DNA of 64,000 bases from Cristatella mucedo (lineage: Eukaryota > Bryozoa > Phylactolaemata > Cristatellidae), in assembly GCA_009760855.2 (NCBI GenBank), contig WPIO01000023.1:4117501-4181500 (forward strand), given 5' to 3'. Of this stretch, positions 1 through 12,085 are shown in pieces; positions within the stretch are counted from its first letter, which is position 1; each line of letters starts with the position of its first letter. The translations under genes and the position numbers were made by a program. The notes under the pieces were generated by a model, which did no database searches, was not told where the DNA came from, and saw only the letters and a program-made list of their open reading frames with translations.

Positions 1-626
1 CTCTGAATATTGGTTTCGCTCGCTTGGGGAGTTTATTCTTTTTTTTTACCGCAAGAGCCAGAGAGTTTCTCTCGCTAAGATTTCTGGTTTTGTCATGAAT
101 CTCGACGTTGCTAAAACAAAGCCGACATATGCAAAGGAAATTCACGATGAAGGTTTTTCATTCGGTGCGCTCTAAGCCTTGGTCTTCGCGTTCCGTCCAA
201 CGGTTCGTATGCGCTGCAAACCCACCTAGACGCGGAGTTGATATTTGTCATCGAAAAAATTAAGCACGTGTAATAGTAAAATGTTAACTTTGCGGTGATT
301 GTATTTATCGCTCTTTGGAAGCTAAACCGTTAAAAAGTGGCCGGAAAGCTGCAATGGCAATGGCATGAAAAAGTCATTTCCAGAACAGTGAGGAGGTGAC
401 GTCAGATCGCGCCTGCTCCCCGATTTAACTCTGGGAAGCGGGAAGCGATAACATTCGCTCGGTCCGAGAATTAATGTGTGTCAAGCAGGACTGACGTAAA
501 GACGGTCTATCGTTAAACCACTAGATCAGCTAGTTGTGCGACCGCAGACACACGTTGTGGATGTTGCAATAGGACAGAAGCTAGCCACAACTGTGCGCAT
601 CCAACCACATTTGCATGCTGACCCTG
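1..626. other. No gene recognised
   Basis: I see no coding exon or RNA gene here. The open frame at 536-721 mostly reads through the 3' tail of the LINE that follows and is not a gene. Confidence 0.5.
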
Positions 627-797
627 TGCATGTCACCCCTAACCATATTATTCATCTCGTTTGTTTTTCAAGCATGATTTTACTTACCATTCAATTGCAT
701 TTCACTTTACAGCAAATGTAAAGCGCCTAGAGAGAGATTGAGTTCTCTGAGGGCGCTTTATCAAGTGAATTATTATTATTATTATTATTATTATTAT
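627..797 (+). mobile_element. 3' tail of an L2/CR1-like LINE
   Basis: This copy runs from the GCATGCTGACCCTGTGCATG block, through a conserved untranslated stretch, to the terminal hairpin (GCGCC, AGAGA, loop, TCTCT, GGCGC) and an (ATT)n tail. The same tail follows the reverse-transcriptase copy at 43640-46869, which ties it to that LINE. It is nearly identical in reverse complement to the copy at 13952-14130. Only the 3' end is present, as expected for a 5'-truncated insertion. Confidence 0.85.
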
Positions 798-800
798 CCA

Positions 801-1000
801 GCGATGGTTTGGCACAGTGGTTATGGTGCTCGCCCAGACTGAGGTCAAGGCGAATTTCTTAAATGACCGAGGTCGTAGGCACGAGACCGAACCACAGAAC
901 CGAGGTCATAGGCCCCGTTGCATATGTGGAGCGCCTGCAGAGAGACTAAGTTCTCTCAGGGCGCTGTACAAATGAATTATATTTATATTTTATTTCTCAT
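801..1000 (+). mobile_element. tRNA-headed SINE, family A
   Basis: The head has an A-box-like stretch (TGGCACAGTGGTTATGGTGC). A diverged B-box region follows near 875-890. The 3' part is a LINE-type tail (GCGCCTGCAGAGAGACTAAG, then TCTCTCAGGGCGC) and an AT-rich end. The same head-plus-tail layout recurs at 6821-6957 (-), 14325-14481 (-), 24001-24893 (+, interrupted) and 40315-40449 (-). The family is defined only by comparing copies in this window. Confidence 0.7.
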
Positions 1001-1300
1001 TCATTAAAAGCCGGTTAATATAAAAAAAGGTGCGAAATGCAAGTCGGAGAAATGAGTGCTCCTGCGAGCGCATGCTACGAAATAGCAGAAGAAAAAGAAG
1101 CGAGAAACCGAAGCTGCCGAATCGGGCTGAGGTAAGCGTGACCCGTGCCGAGCATTCGGATCACTTCTAAAGTCCGTTCACTCCGTTCAAATGGCCGACT
1201 GCCTGATGGAACTAGCGCACCGCTTCAGCAGCCTGAAAAAGAAGCCAGCAGCGAACGCCAGTTTGTGATTCCTGTGAAGCCGCAGCGTGCAGCGACTGGG

Positions 1301-1400
1301 CCATCTTGCCGCTTGACGCAAGTGCGCCACCTTGCCACGCGACGCAACTGCGCCCTCACTTGCGGTGTGACAGACTTTCTCCCTTTAATTAGTAGAGATT
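1301..1400 (+). repeat. Dispersed repeat C
   Basis: The stretch from CCATCTTGCCGCTTGACG to CTTTAATTAGTAGAGAT resembles 52556-52695 and more weakly 39225-39362. Shared blocks are the CATCTT..TTGACGGAAGT motif and the CTTTCTCACTTTAATTAG end. At 39 kb it directly follows a SINE B, so it may be part of a longer element. No coding capacity is seen. Confidence 0.55.
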
Positions 1401-1401
1401 T

Positions 1402-1572
1402 GTATAGCGCCCTCAGATACCCTAATCTCTTTCTAGGCACCTTAATAGGCTGCTGCAAAGGAAGCGCGGTCGAAGGGTTAGTGGTAGCTTGCTCAATGAC
1501 AGCAAGCGTAACATGTTTAGAGGTGACATGCACAGGGTCAGCATGCAAAAATGGTTAGTGGCAGCACACTGC
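1402..1572 (-). mobile_element. LINE 3' tail
   Basis: This is a reverse-strand copy of the L2-like tail: GCGCCCTCAGATACCCTAAT, then CTCTTTCTAGG, ending near the TGACATGCACAGGGTCAGC block. It is more diverged than the copy at 627-797. The open frames over it on both strands are by-products. Confidence 0.8.
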
Positions 1573-3269
1573 TTGGAGGAGGGGGGTTAAGCGCTTGCAT
1601 GGAATGCGCGAATCTAGGTTCAACTCCGGACGCATTTAGCCATGCACCAGGCTTGTAATTGTGCAAGAATGTAATAGCATTTTAAGGATTTTCTAGCTTT
1701 CCGCTCTCGGCCTCGCGTTTGAGAGGATGCATGAATGCGAGGCTCAAGTTGGGCGTTGTCAGTGAGTACAGCTGCGCACTGCTTTTTAGGCCCGTCGCAT
1801 AGAATGGGTAACGAACGTCTCGCAGCGCCTGCTAGTAAGTACCACGACCGCTATCCGCAAAAATTCTGGGGAAATTATTGAATAGACAGTTAAGGCTTTG
1901 CAACGGCTGTCCTGAAACGCTTCGCGAGACAATCACACTGCGAGCGGGCAGCCATTAGACGACCCGCAGTGGACAACACCGAAGCGGAAGCCGGCTGTCA
2001 CGAGCAGACAGCTTCCTCTGCCTTCCGGTCGCTCCTTCAACCGCTTCCCTTCCGCCGTTTCCGTTTGCAGCGGCAAGGTTAGAACAAGATGCCACTTTGT
2101 TTTTGGGCTCGTCACTTCTTGGGCAGCATCGGCGGATCGAGGCGCATCGGCGGACTGGGAGCCGGTCTGGGATTTGCGTTCTGCAATTATTATCGTCCAG
2201 CTTCCGATACCAAAAAGGGCGACTTATTTCGCCCGGGTTGAACACAAGACGACAAGCTACCCGCGTGCTAGCCGAAGCCGCCCGCAGATGGCGAGCGCGG
2301 TGGCGGCGTCGGTCGGCTCGCGCAGCGAGCTCGGACGAGCCGGCGGTGAACGCTCGACGGCTGCGTTACCGCTAATTGCGGCGCCGCCGAACCTCGGCAT
2401 GCGGCACTGATACCAGGATTTTATTCGCGCTCGCCCCCGCCCCGCCCCCTACTGCAGCTGTGGCTTCCAAGCGGTTCAGGTCATTCACCCTCTGACTCGC
2501 ATAGAGCAGTAGCTAAGCGCTGGCTGCGCTAAGCGCGAGCGCGAGCCTAGCTGGCGGACCGTATCGAATTGGCAGGTTCTCGCTAATGGGCTGCTATTGC
2601 CTACAGAACCAAAGCCAGCCGGTCCGCACGCCCGGATAGCGGCGGAACAGGAAGCCAGGCGAGTGATTTATTTCGTCTGAAATCGGCTGAGCAGCCATTA
2701 AAAGTGTTGTTTATCGGCCAAGAATAGCGGTGGAACTGGGTCGTGAGGCCATTTACGGCGCCAGCCGACTCAGTGCGAGCCGCTCCGCTCTGCGGTAGCT
2801 AGCGCTGGCACGAACGGCGCGCGGCCTTGGCAGACGTCGCTTTGTCTGGCAAAGCGCAGCTCGCGAGAGGTGCAAAGAGTCAAGGCGAGGCCGTCGAGAT
2901 GCGTCGAAGGCCGATCGCAGCAGATGGACGCCCGGAAGCTGATCGTGGGTTCCCGACAGCAAAAGAAGAGCTAACTTATTTCCTGCCTCGCCATCCCTGT
3001 CGTACTTCGTCGTCAGCCAAAAGGCCGAGGTGAAGTCACAAAATGTAGCAGCGAGCAGCAGAGAATAACTGCCGAGCCATCGGCAGACGCGCGCAGCAGA
3101 AGCCACTCGCAGTGAACCTCAGCACTGCTCGAGGACGAAAACTATGCCTGTCGTCCAAAGAGTGTTGTCCAATAGCAAGCTGAAGTATTTGACTAGCTGC
3201 TGTCAATCTCATGTCAGCAAATCGGTAAACTCAACTCGAGCTATCTCAAAAGCTAAAAGCATTAACACT
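1573..3269. other. GC-rich stretch, no gene recognised
   Basis: The region is CpG-rich, especially 1900-3100, and has several overlapping open frames on both strands. None shows a domain I recognise. The reverse-strand frame at 3106-2753 (117 aa) begins with a hydrophobic stretch that could pass for a signal peptide, but nothing else supports it. This could be an unmethylated promoter-like region of a gene whose exons I cannot identify. Confidence 0.35.

Positions 3270-3322
<53 letters not shown>
3270..3322. repeat. (GA)n microsatellite
   Basis: About 53 bp of AG repeat with one GGG interruption. The flanks do not match the LINE tail, unlike the (GA)n at 18441. Confidence 0.95.
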
Positions 3323-3666
3323 TTGCCTTGAAAACTGGCCAGCATTAATTGTCATCGGATTAAAATTGGAAAGTGAAAGTAGAATTAACACAGTATTCTG
3401 AACGTGCGCTCAAATATGATAAGCTGCTGGCAATTTTATTGCTTATCTAACATAGCTTACCTTTAGCATAGTACTACTAGCGTTCGCCGTCTTCAGACGT
3501 CCGAATGAGCTGGGCAGTCCAACTGAAGTGACACGTCCACTACTTCAGTTGACCCAATTAACCAGCTATGTGCGAAGTCGTGCAGTGCCACAAAGCGAGT
3601 TTGTTGCCATGCTTCTCGGAAACAGCGCACCTGAAGCAAGCAAAGGCAGGGCTGAACGCACTGAGC

Positions 3667-3718
3667 GTGGGCCCAGGGATCACTACTGCGGTTCGTGGGC
3701 CCAGGGATCACTACTGCG
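3667..3718. repeat. Short tandem duplication
   Basis: A unit beginning GTGGGCCCAGGGATCACTAC is present twice in direct succession with almost no divergence. Confidence 0.85.
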
Positions 3719-4612
3719 GGCCCGGCGGCGATGGCTCCACTCCGGAAGACGGCTAGGCACTTGTTGTGAGAGCCTGCTGCTTCTGCTATTGCTGCAGCCG
3801 GAGACACAGTAGCGTAACACACTCCATCTTCCTCTCAGCCCGGCCAGAGCAATATTTGGGTATGGATGGACAGGCGACGGTGCGATGGCTTTGCGCTACT
3901 CGAGCCGCCTTCTATTCGGCTACAGTGGCGGCTGCTTCGTTTCGGCTGGCCACGAGCTAACTTTCGCTACCTGCGGCTCAGATCTAAGGCTTCTCTTGCG
4001 GCCCAACGCGCCTCCGCCGCCGAGCTTCATTCGCGAGTACAATTCTCACCATTCACTACAGTCGGGCAGGGCGTTAGCGGAATTATGGCCGCTTAACGGC
4101 CGCCCTGCGGAATGCCGCACACATTTTGCGGCGAAGAATGACGCAGACGGCGACTAGCCGGATGCCAACCGGTCCGCTTTATAGCTCTGGCTCGGCCATC
4201 GGCAGGTAGCTAGCGATTAAGAATAGGACTCGCTCAGAGCGACCGTGCTAGCAGCGAGAGCAGAGCGTGGCTCAGCCCAGCCCGGGTGCGCCCCGCTTAG
4301 AGATGAGCGCCTGAGTCCGCTCATCTTGCTGAACCCAAGAGAAGGCGCGGTTCCACGAGCCGCGGGCGCAACGAACGCTGCATGGCCAGTGCGAGAGATG
4401 CGGATCGCGACTGCGAGCGGAAGCCGAGGCGGCATGCCAACGGCCTTCGAAGCGAATTCCTCTCATATTGAGTAGAGTACAGTCAATTCAAAAGCAAATT
4501 ATTGGGCAAAAACGTCTTGTACGCACTATTAGTCGAGAAGTTTCCTGCAGCTTGAGAATAAATGGCTGGGTATAATTGATCGGAGACGAGCAAGTCTTAC
4601 CCAGACGAGTTG

Positions 4613-4703
4613 TACTACTGCTACTACTACTACTACTACTACTAATAAAAATAAGAATACATTTAATAAAGCGCCCTCAGATAACTCAATCTCTTTCCAG
4701 GCG
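4613..4703 (-). mobile_element. LINE 3' tail with triplet tail
   Basis: On the reverse strand this reads GCGCCTGGAAAGAGATTGAG, then CTGAGGGCGCTTTATTAAAT, followed by an AT-rich end and a (TAG)n run, seen as (CTA)n at 4614-4643. The usual LINE tail is (ATT)n, so here it has become a different triplet. Confidence 0.8.
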
Positions 4704-5949
4704 CTCGTGTCTGTTAATATCTATGGTGAACAGCAAGTGTAGCGTAACGGCGAGCTTTCGTAATCCTCAACCGGAAGTTTGAAAAAAGACTCAAACTGGA
4801 CTGAACGATTTACCCTCTGAGTCGCGATATTGCTTCTGTTCCCGGTATGCTAGACTGTACTCCTACAGCGCAGTGACACGACAGGAATTTCTCTGTCTGT
4901 CGGCCTGTCTGTCTGCCCACTGTCGTACTTGCTCCTACTAGAAGGCGTTTCGCAGAAGTTCGAGAGGTGGCCGCGAGGCCACTAAACGACTGGTCACTTT
5001 GGTGACTGCTGCGTCAGTAAACAATACGTGAATCGGTGATGAATTTTACCTCTTCGGATGCGGCTGCGTCATTGGGAAACTAGTCGAAAAGTGGTGAATT
5101 ATAGCACTATCCAGGTTGGCGCTCGCAAACATCGCGAGAATTAGTAGTCATTCCCTAAGCTTTCGAATGCTAACTACACGGTGCCAAAGTAATAAAGTTC
5201 ACTATTCCGAAGGCTGACGCAGAATTACGGAGTAAAAGAAACGAAAAAATTTAAAAAAAAACTAGCAGCCACGGAGAAGCTTAGCTGAACTCCGAGCTGG
5301 CCAGCGACGGCGTTGCTTATGGCGCCAAGCTCAAAGTAGTGATCAGCGAACGTCAGTGAGGAAAGAAGAGGGTCGTGAAGAGCGAGCGCCGTACACTTGG
5401 GCACGAGACCCACGAGCTCACTATAAGAGAGCAACGATGGCGAAGCTGGAGGGGCGAACTACTCGAACCCACATTACCGCTTGGGATCTTGGTGCTTTCC
5501 CAATTCTCGCGGCCAGATTCGGAGAGAGTTATGGTAAGCTCAACTGGCGCCGATGCGCCGGTGCCTTCGCGATGGTGCACTTGTTCTTCGCCCGGTGGCA
5601 CGGCCGCTCGAAGAAAGAGCCAATTAGAGCTAGTAATGCCGTATATTGAGCTATGCTATTCCTTTGCCAACGCGTCACTCCGATACAGGGCTTTGTTGCT
5701 GCTGCTTTAGTGCAAGATAATTTTTTTTGACGTAAGTTTACCTTTAATGCATTTGATCCTAATTCGAGTGACAGAATTTCCATCTTTCGTACCTTCGCAA
5801 TTGAGCAAGGAGATTATATTCATCAATGAATCTATCTGCTACTCTACCAAGACAACCAATTCTATGACGCTATCACAAGGAGATTTTTTAATAGCATACA
5901 TGCTAAAGCCCACCAGACGTCCGATGAGCACACGGTAGCGCACTGACTT
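4704..5949. other. No gene recognised
   Basis: Open frames at 5356-5649 and 5375-5710 overlap in different frames and resemble no family I know. No tandem repeats or clear mobile elements were seen. Confidence 0.4.
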
Positions 5950-6080
5950 CTTCGCACCGAAACCAAGAGAAAGTGAGTCTTGGACCCGTAGGCAAATGTC
6001 GCAAATGGTTATTTTTAAGTGAAAGAATGGAACAGCTAACATATGTTCCTTAAAGGACCGGAGGGACCGATAGAACTCGC
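5950..6080 (-). mobile_element. Fragment of a second LINE subfamily (LINE-2b)
   Basis: The reverse strand encodes a short peptide resembling the KLAVPFLRLKTVGD segment of the copy at 12949-13410. It is the last part of the LINE ORF2 product and is heavily decayed. Confidence 0.6.
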
Positions 6081-6820
6081 AGTGCAGTCGGCGATTTCGC
6101 CCCCAGTTACCGTCGGGCAACTTCATATTGGCCCGTGATGCAATCCTAGGGGCCGCGGAGTTTGTCTCGTTGCTCGTGTTGATATTTCGTAGGTGTTTTG
6201 CAAAATTCGGCGCCACAATCTGAACGTTTCAAAAAGTTGTTAATTATCAATTACAATCTGAACGCTTCGAAATTAGACCGCACCGGCAGCAGCACCGTAT
6301 GCAAAAGAAAGGCCCAAAGCCAGCAGACGACATCTCGGCGACATTCGGCGATCGCACGTCGAGTGTCACCTGCCTGCCTGGTCACCGATTATGCGTCGGT
6401 GCCGGCGTGTCGTACGGAGGCATTCCCCACTTCCAAACGGTCGGAGAACGAGCTTTGCGAAAGACTCTCGGAGGTAACTGAGCAGAGAACTGGAGCAGCA
6501 GCGCACTTCGCCCAGTGATTTCTCGCTGCGATGTTCCGAACCGCCGTGCCAGTGCAGGTGGCGGTTCCCACCCTCATTACAAAGGGTGACGAATGGTGAC
6601 GAATGATCTCGTCCAGGCGCCGCTTTCACCAGGGCGCTCCCCAGGACGCTTTCGCACCGAGAAATCTCAAAGGCGTGCGTTCAGCGAAAGCTGCGACCGG
6701 TCTCACGCGCTGGCCTGGCCGCCGCGAAGTCGGACAGCAGGCGAACGCAGAGCGCCGCTACCGTCGCGGTTCTGGGGTTAACGGGGTTCGAAAACAAGAA
6801 GAAGGCAAAGAAAGCATTTA
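6081..6820. other. No gene recognised
   Basis: The part from about 6270 to 6780 is GC-rich and has open frames in several phases on both strands. None matches a family I recognise. Confidence 0.35.
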
Positions 6821-6957
6821 AATAATTCATTAGCAGAGCGCCCTTGGGGGACCGAATCGCTAAACTGGCGCTTTACATGCAGGGCTCGAGCCACGACCTC
6901 GGTCGTAAAAGTGAGTAAAGGAGAGTAGCCTACCCTTGAGCTAAACCGTATGGAACC
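6821..6957 (-). mobile_element. SINE family A, reverse strand
   Basis: On the reverse strand this has an A-box-like GGTTTAGCTCAAGGGTAGGC, a B-box-like GGCTCGAGCCC and then the LINE-type tail. The tail hairpin is degraded in this copy. Confidence 0.65.
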
Positions 6958-7214
6958 GGAGCCACGCACGTACAAGACAGCTGCTTCTGAAGTTAAAAGC
7001 TGGCGCACGTACTTGTCGGATGCACAAGAAACAGGCGCTACCGAGCAGAGCGCTTCCGTTCGTGCCATTGCGTCTTGATGTCCACTTCCCGGAACTCGCG
7101 GGTCTTCCTGCCTGCTCAATAAAATGTGTGCGATTGGTGCAGATCTCTACAAGTAGGCTTTGTCCGCGTGAAGATTGAAACTGCAGCGTTACACTACTTC
7201 TCACCGAGCTATGA

Positions 7215-7672
7215 GAAAGCAACCCATCGAGAAGCCCATCGACTTCAAGGTAGGTTCTGCCCCTCACTCTTACGTCCCTTTACTCTCTTGCTACGTCCTA
7301 ACCAACGGATGTACTTTCTATTCAGCTTTTCGCATCGCAACAACCGTTCTTTTGACTCAAGTCGTGTCGCTGTACCCCTAACCAGCCTCAAATCCTGTGA
7401 AAACCGTGCCTTTTATTGGTTCACTCTAAAAGGTTGGAATTTAATCCCAACTGACGTCGCGACATCACCTGACTTGACGTTAAGCTAAGGGAAGGAAGCT
7501 AAAACCCACTTGCTACTCACACCGTATCCTGGATCCGTGTGAATTGTCCTCTGTGTGGTCATGCGCGCCGACACTATGCACGCTATCACTAACCGATCGA
7601 CACGTTTCTTTCCAGCACATAGGTTAAAGTGCCTAGAAAGAGATTTAGTTCTCGCATTACGCTGCACAAATA
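7215..7672 (+). mobile_element. LINE 3' fragment
   Basis: This is a decayed end of ORF2 plus tail. The CATCGACTTCAAGGT motif, the AACCGTGCCTTTTATTGGTT block and the final GTGCCTAGAAAGAGATTTAG match the same positions in the LINE at 43640-46869. Stops and frameshifts are frequent. Confidence 0.75.
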
Positions 7673-7903
7673 TCGTACGATTTTATCGTAATGTTATTAC
7701 AGTGGATCTGATCTTATTCTCAACGACGCTGGTAGCCAGTGGAAGCTACTGGACAACGAACGGCAAAAAATAACCAAGAAGGCTTGCTCTTACCCGTGAC
7801 GTCAGCACAGCGGATGAGTGGGTATACTCTACAGAACTGGAGCTTCGTGCACCTTGCAGCCTAACTAAATTACTCTTGACTCAATTAATAGCTAGTTTAT
7901 ACC

Positions 7904-7960
7904 TATCGCCAGGTAAGAAAGACACAGCCGAGACAGCCGTATCGCCAGGTAAGAAAGCCA
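7904..7960. repeat. 36-bp tandem duplication
   Basis: TATCGCCAGGTAAGAAAG occurs at 7904 and again at 7940, with the intervening bases making one period of 36. Confidence 0.8.
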
Positions 7961-8059
7961 CCTATTGTTGTCGTTGGATCAATCATCAGTGGATGGACTC
8001 GTGCATTGCTATTGATCTATTCAAAGGTAACTCCGTCTGTAACTCCAAAAAAGCCACAA

Positions 8060-8515
8060 AGACTAAGTGGGTTCGAGGCAGGAGAGTTTTCCATAAAGCA
8101 CTCAAAGGCTAAGCAGCTTTCGGTACGCATCCGGGAGCTACTTACTTAATCTCAAATACTTAATCTCACTCTAAAAAAAAGAAAGTGAGAAGCATAGCTG
8201 ACTCAGGAAGGCAGTGACGAAGTGATTAGCACGGAGGTAGCAGCTCAAGATGACTGGAAAGGAAGTGCGTAAGTGCTGCAGTCGGCAGCAGGCGAGTATA
8301 TGTCATTACGTAAGATTTGTGGAAGTGAGTTCCTCAGTCTTGGACCTGCAGAGCATAAGCTAGTGTCACCAACGGTCTTTAAGTGAAGGAATAGAACAGC
8401 TAATTTACTGTTCATACAGGACCTGAGGACACGGTGAGGCTTAAACTGGTGCACCAATTCAACTAGGTATGCAGTAGCCAAGCCATGGCGGGCCCTGTGA
8501 GTCAGTGTAAGAGCT
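8060..8515 (-). mobile_element. LINE-2b fragment
   Basis: The reverse frame at 8481-8245 reads a C-terminal ORF2 segment (LVELVHQFKPHRVL, AVLFLHLKTVGD, SAGPRLRNSLPQIL). It aligns with the forward copy at 12949-13410. The part nearer 8060 matches that copy's untranslated end (AGCCGCTTAGG-like block). Confidence 0.75.
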
Positions 8516-10966
8516 TGGCGCCTCTGTGGCGCCGCCTCGAGGACTGCACTTGAAGGATCCGAATGCTATCCGCGAGGTAAAACTACGATCTCGTCGAGTG
8601 GTGAGTGACAAGATCGTTGCCTAGACACCTTCCAACTCTGCCTCCCCCCCTGTAATCTAGCCCCCACCACAAACCCGCCATTGTATCTCTGTCCTTAGGG
8701 TTACCCAAAAGTGCTGCGTGCGGCCCTCCGCTATTCTTTCTTCCAAAGGCGAGATACCTCTTTCTCAGATTTCGATTGCGACTCACTAGACCCTTTGTGT
8801 GACTATTTCAAGCGGCTGCTTGAATCGAATAAAGGTGGCTGCTAAACAATGGCGGCTGGGGACGATTTTGATGGACATCTAATGAAAGACGGGCCGTTGG
8901 AAAATTCCCAGGTTCCACTTGCGTCCACTGATTACAGACATTTATGAAATGCTCTTCTGTGCAAGGCCTCTTGGATGAGGCACTAGATGGAGCTGCAACC
9001 TATGGGCGGCGCAGCGCACACAAGTCACACTAACGATTATAGCGATGGCTTGTACGGTTTAAGAGCATCGTATTTAGTATATTTAAAATGAGTCTACTGG
9101 TAGGTTCACAGATTTTACACGAAAGCTGTCACTTCACAAATTCAGTAATGAATTGTTCCGGGTATATTCATGAAGGCTCCTCAACCGTTCATCGTAAGGG
9201 GATAAGGAAGATTTCGTCATTCGCCGTCGTTTGCAAACCGAAACCCCTCAAATAGTTTTCAATTAGACATCAAGTGATAGTGGACCGCCGCCGCCGCGTC
9301 TCCTGCTGTAAGCTTAGAATATGTGCTGTAGCAAATATTACTTAGATAGATGTCAGTGTTTAAGTAGTACAGGTTTTTGAACTGCCTACAGGTTTTAACG
9401 GCCTGCTGCACTGGCAGGAGTACAAACTCAGTTGGTATAAAATCACCAACCTACTCTTCCAAACATTGTGGATAGTCTAGCAATATTTGAACAAGTATAA
9501 CTTAGGTACAGTGTATTCTCTTAGTCCTAATAGCCCTTTCTGCAGTCATTCGCACCCGTAAAGTAATTGATGCATAGGCAAGCCACCCTCACATTTCTAA
9601 TGTCGTCTCACGGTTCGTTTACTTTCTGTGACTTTTAAAGGGAAGTCTGGGGTTGGAACTCTAGGATCGCTGCAATTCCTAGAAGGCACATAATTAACCC
9701 TAGCGGTCGGCGTATTCAGTGAAACATTCAAATCATTATATCAAGAGAGGAAGATTGCTGAAGACGTCGGAATCGCCGGCTGCTTGGGCATACCGTCAAA
9801 AATGGAAGTTTGACTCCGGCGCCTCATGACGGTAGATGGCTCACTTCGAATCATTGTTGCTGCTCAAAAAGTTTCCTTTTAATAGACAGGTCAGCAAATT
9901 CCACAAAAACCTGTGACAAACTTTCAAGTGTTGCTGCTGCTTCAGCTACCAGCCCTTGTGGCAAGCTGCTTTTTGTATCGGTTAAGATGCGTCAGTCAAC
10001 TGATAGTCGCGCCGCAGCTGTTCTACTGGCAATCGATTTTCATTTGCAAAAGCCGCGGGCACCAATATTTTCTGACAAGCTGTACAAGTTACCCTTTCGA
10101 TAACCGTCAGAAATTTTTTTTAATGCGGAGATTTTTCAAGTTTATGCTGGCAAATGATGGTGATAAGTCTGTCATTTTGCCTTATGCCACAATTGAGCTC
10201 GTGGTAGTGCACAACTCGTTGTCAGTTAACGTCCATCATGGCAACATTGATGGTATCGTTTTGTAGTGCCGTGCGAGAACTTGATATTCATCCAGGTGCT
10301 TTTCAACTCTTGGCAAGAGATTCGATAGCCAAGTGCTAGTGACATACGCAATTATCAAACGTGCAAAAGCAAACAAGTAACATGCTTAGGTCAGCATTCT
10401 AAAGCAAACTTGAAGACACTCATTGCTACCAGTGAGTAAGACATCTGGCTAATAACATGCACTGAATCATGCACCAATAGGCACGAGAAACACATCGGAG
10501 TAAAGGAAACAGGAAAGTTCACTGGGTTGAAGGTAAAGCTGACAACAGATGCATCTATTAGTGGGACTTGAAAGATGCACGGTCTTTGCAGGTAGTGATC
10601 GTAGCCGGAAGCTAGCTCCAGACTTTTAGTGCATACGAGCTGAGGGCTCGATAGCCAAAAATATTATACAAAAAAACAGCGGAGGAATATAAGAGCAGCC
10701 CTGAAAGGAAAAAGAGTATTTCGTGCCATACCAAGTTTTACTTTGATAGTAAATCAGAGAGAAAAAGTTAATAATTAGATGTCCATAGGCACGTAGTTTC
10801 TTACGCACTACGGTCAAATAACAAGCAGAATAACTTTAAACAGGTCTTAGCTGTATCGTTTTCGTATACGATGTTCGCAAGAACTTCAGTTTTCGGAAGA
10901 ATCCTGCAACGAACAAGAACGCACGTTAGACCGCTCTATGTCAGGAGGTGAGAAAGGTGGAAACAC
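8516..10966. other. No gene recognised
   Basis: About 2.4 kb, moderately AT-rich from 9000 on. The open frame at 9913-10266 (117 aa) has a hydrophobic start but no family resemblance. No clear repeats were found. Confidence 0.4.
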
Positions 10967-11345
10967 GACTGACCTCCGAAAGTTGAACGAGCACAACCAA
11001 ATTTCCTAAATTTCAATCCATTGGCCTCCCGAAGGAATTGCAGTTAGCCAGGACGTCGTTCGCTCGATAAAAACGTCGACTGACGCCGACCGAGTGCCTC
11101 GAAGCCAGGGGCCCGACATCGCTGTTCAACTTTCGGAGGTCAGCCGCCCACGCACTAACGTACATATCGAGGTGCGGTTGGGTCGTGCGTGTGCGCCGTA
11201 CTGAGCTCATCATTGATGGCACCGATGTCGGGCCCCTGGCTTCGTGGCGCTCGGTAGGCGTCAGTCGACGTTTTTATCGAGCGAACGACGTCCTGTCTAA
11301 CTGCGATTCCTTCGGGAGGCCAATGGACTGAAATTTAGGAAATTC
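10967..11345. repeat. Long inverted repeat (121-122 bp arms, 101 bp spacer)
   Basis: Left arm 11001-11121 and right arm 11223-11344 are reverse complements with 6 mismatches that I counted (about 95%). A second short inverted pair is nested: 10969-10991 (CTGACCTCCGAAAGTTGAAC) is the reverse complement of about 11124-11146 in the spacer. The right arm continues into a reverse-strand LINE coding fragment, so the left arm is probably an inverted duplicate of LINE sequence. A transcript could fold into a long hairpin. Confidence 0.9.
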
Positions 11346-11420
11346 TAATATTTGAGGCAAAGAATTCCACCGTGCCGGGATGAGGAACCTCAATGATTGA
11401 CTACTGACCTGTGAAGCCAG
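11223..11420 (-). mobile_element. LINE ORF2 C-terminal fragment
   Basis: The reverse frame reads SQSLRFLIPARWNSLPQIL, matching the WNSLP motif near the end of the LINE ORF2 in the other copies. It overlaps the right arm of the inverted repeat. Confidence 0.65.
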
Positions 11421-11692
11421 GTAGACTGGACCATAAGCTGAAAGGCACAGGCAGACGCACCGCAGACCGCAACCGTTGCTATATGGCGGCCATTGCCCGC
11501 CATATTCTTGGCCGCCAGCCGAAGCGTTGCCAGCCAGCCCGCCTGCAATGTTCAATGTGTCACACAAACGTCCTGTGTTGGACCGAAATTCCGACGCGAA
11601 AGCTTTTGCTGTAGCTCCAGCAACGACACATTCTCAGTGCAGCCTGGGCCTTCGCAAGCCTCCGCAAGCAGCCAGCCACAGTTGGCCACCTA

Positions 11693-11935
11693 ATAATAAT
11701 AATAATAACACATTTTATATAGCGCCCTCAGAGAGCTCAATTGCTTTCAAAGGATGCACGATCGAACTGTTAGTGGTATAATGCTCAATAAACACCAAGA
11801 ATAACATGGTTAGGAGTGACATGCACAGGGTCAGCATGCAAGTATGGTTAGTGGCAGCATGCACAGTGTAAGCACGCATAAGCACGTAAAGGACGAATCA
11901 CAGGGACCCACTAAATGCTGTGATAAATAGACTTA
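11693..11935 (-). mobile_element. LINE 3' tail
   Basis: A reverse-strand tail starting with (AAT)n, then GCGCCCTCAGAGAGCTCAAT. The GACATGCACAGGGTCAGCAT block follows, then the GGACCCACTAAATGCTGT block that lies just past the ORF2 stop in the longer copies. Confidence 0.85.
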
Positions 11936-12085
11936 AGCAGTACTCTTCGCAGAGACGGAAAACAGCACACATGTACTTATATTATACCTAAGAAAAAAAG
12001 GTCAAAGTTGGTTCTTTGCAGCTATCTTTCCTAACTTCCAAGTAGTATCTCCACTAATTAAAGTGTAAAAGTCCGTCCGCCAGTC

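Noticed and set aside
2753-3106. 117-aa reverse frame with a signal-peptide-like start
   Set aside because: Only the hydrophobic start is suggestive; there is no conserved domain and competing frames exist in the same GC-rich stretch.
9913-10266. 117-aa forward frame with hydrophobic N-terminus
   Set aside because: No motif, no family resemblance, AT-rich context; chance open frame.
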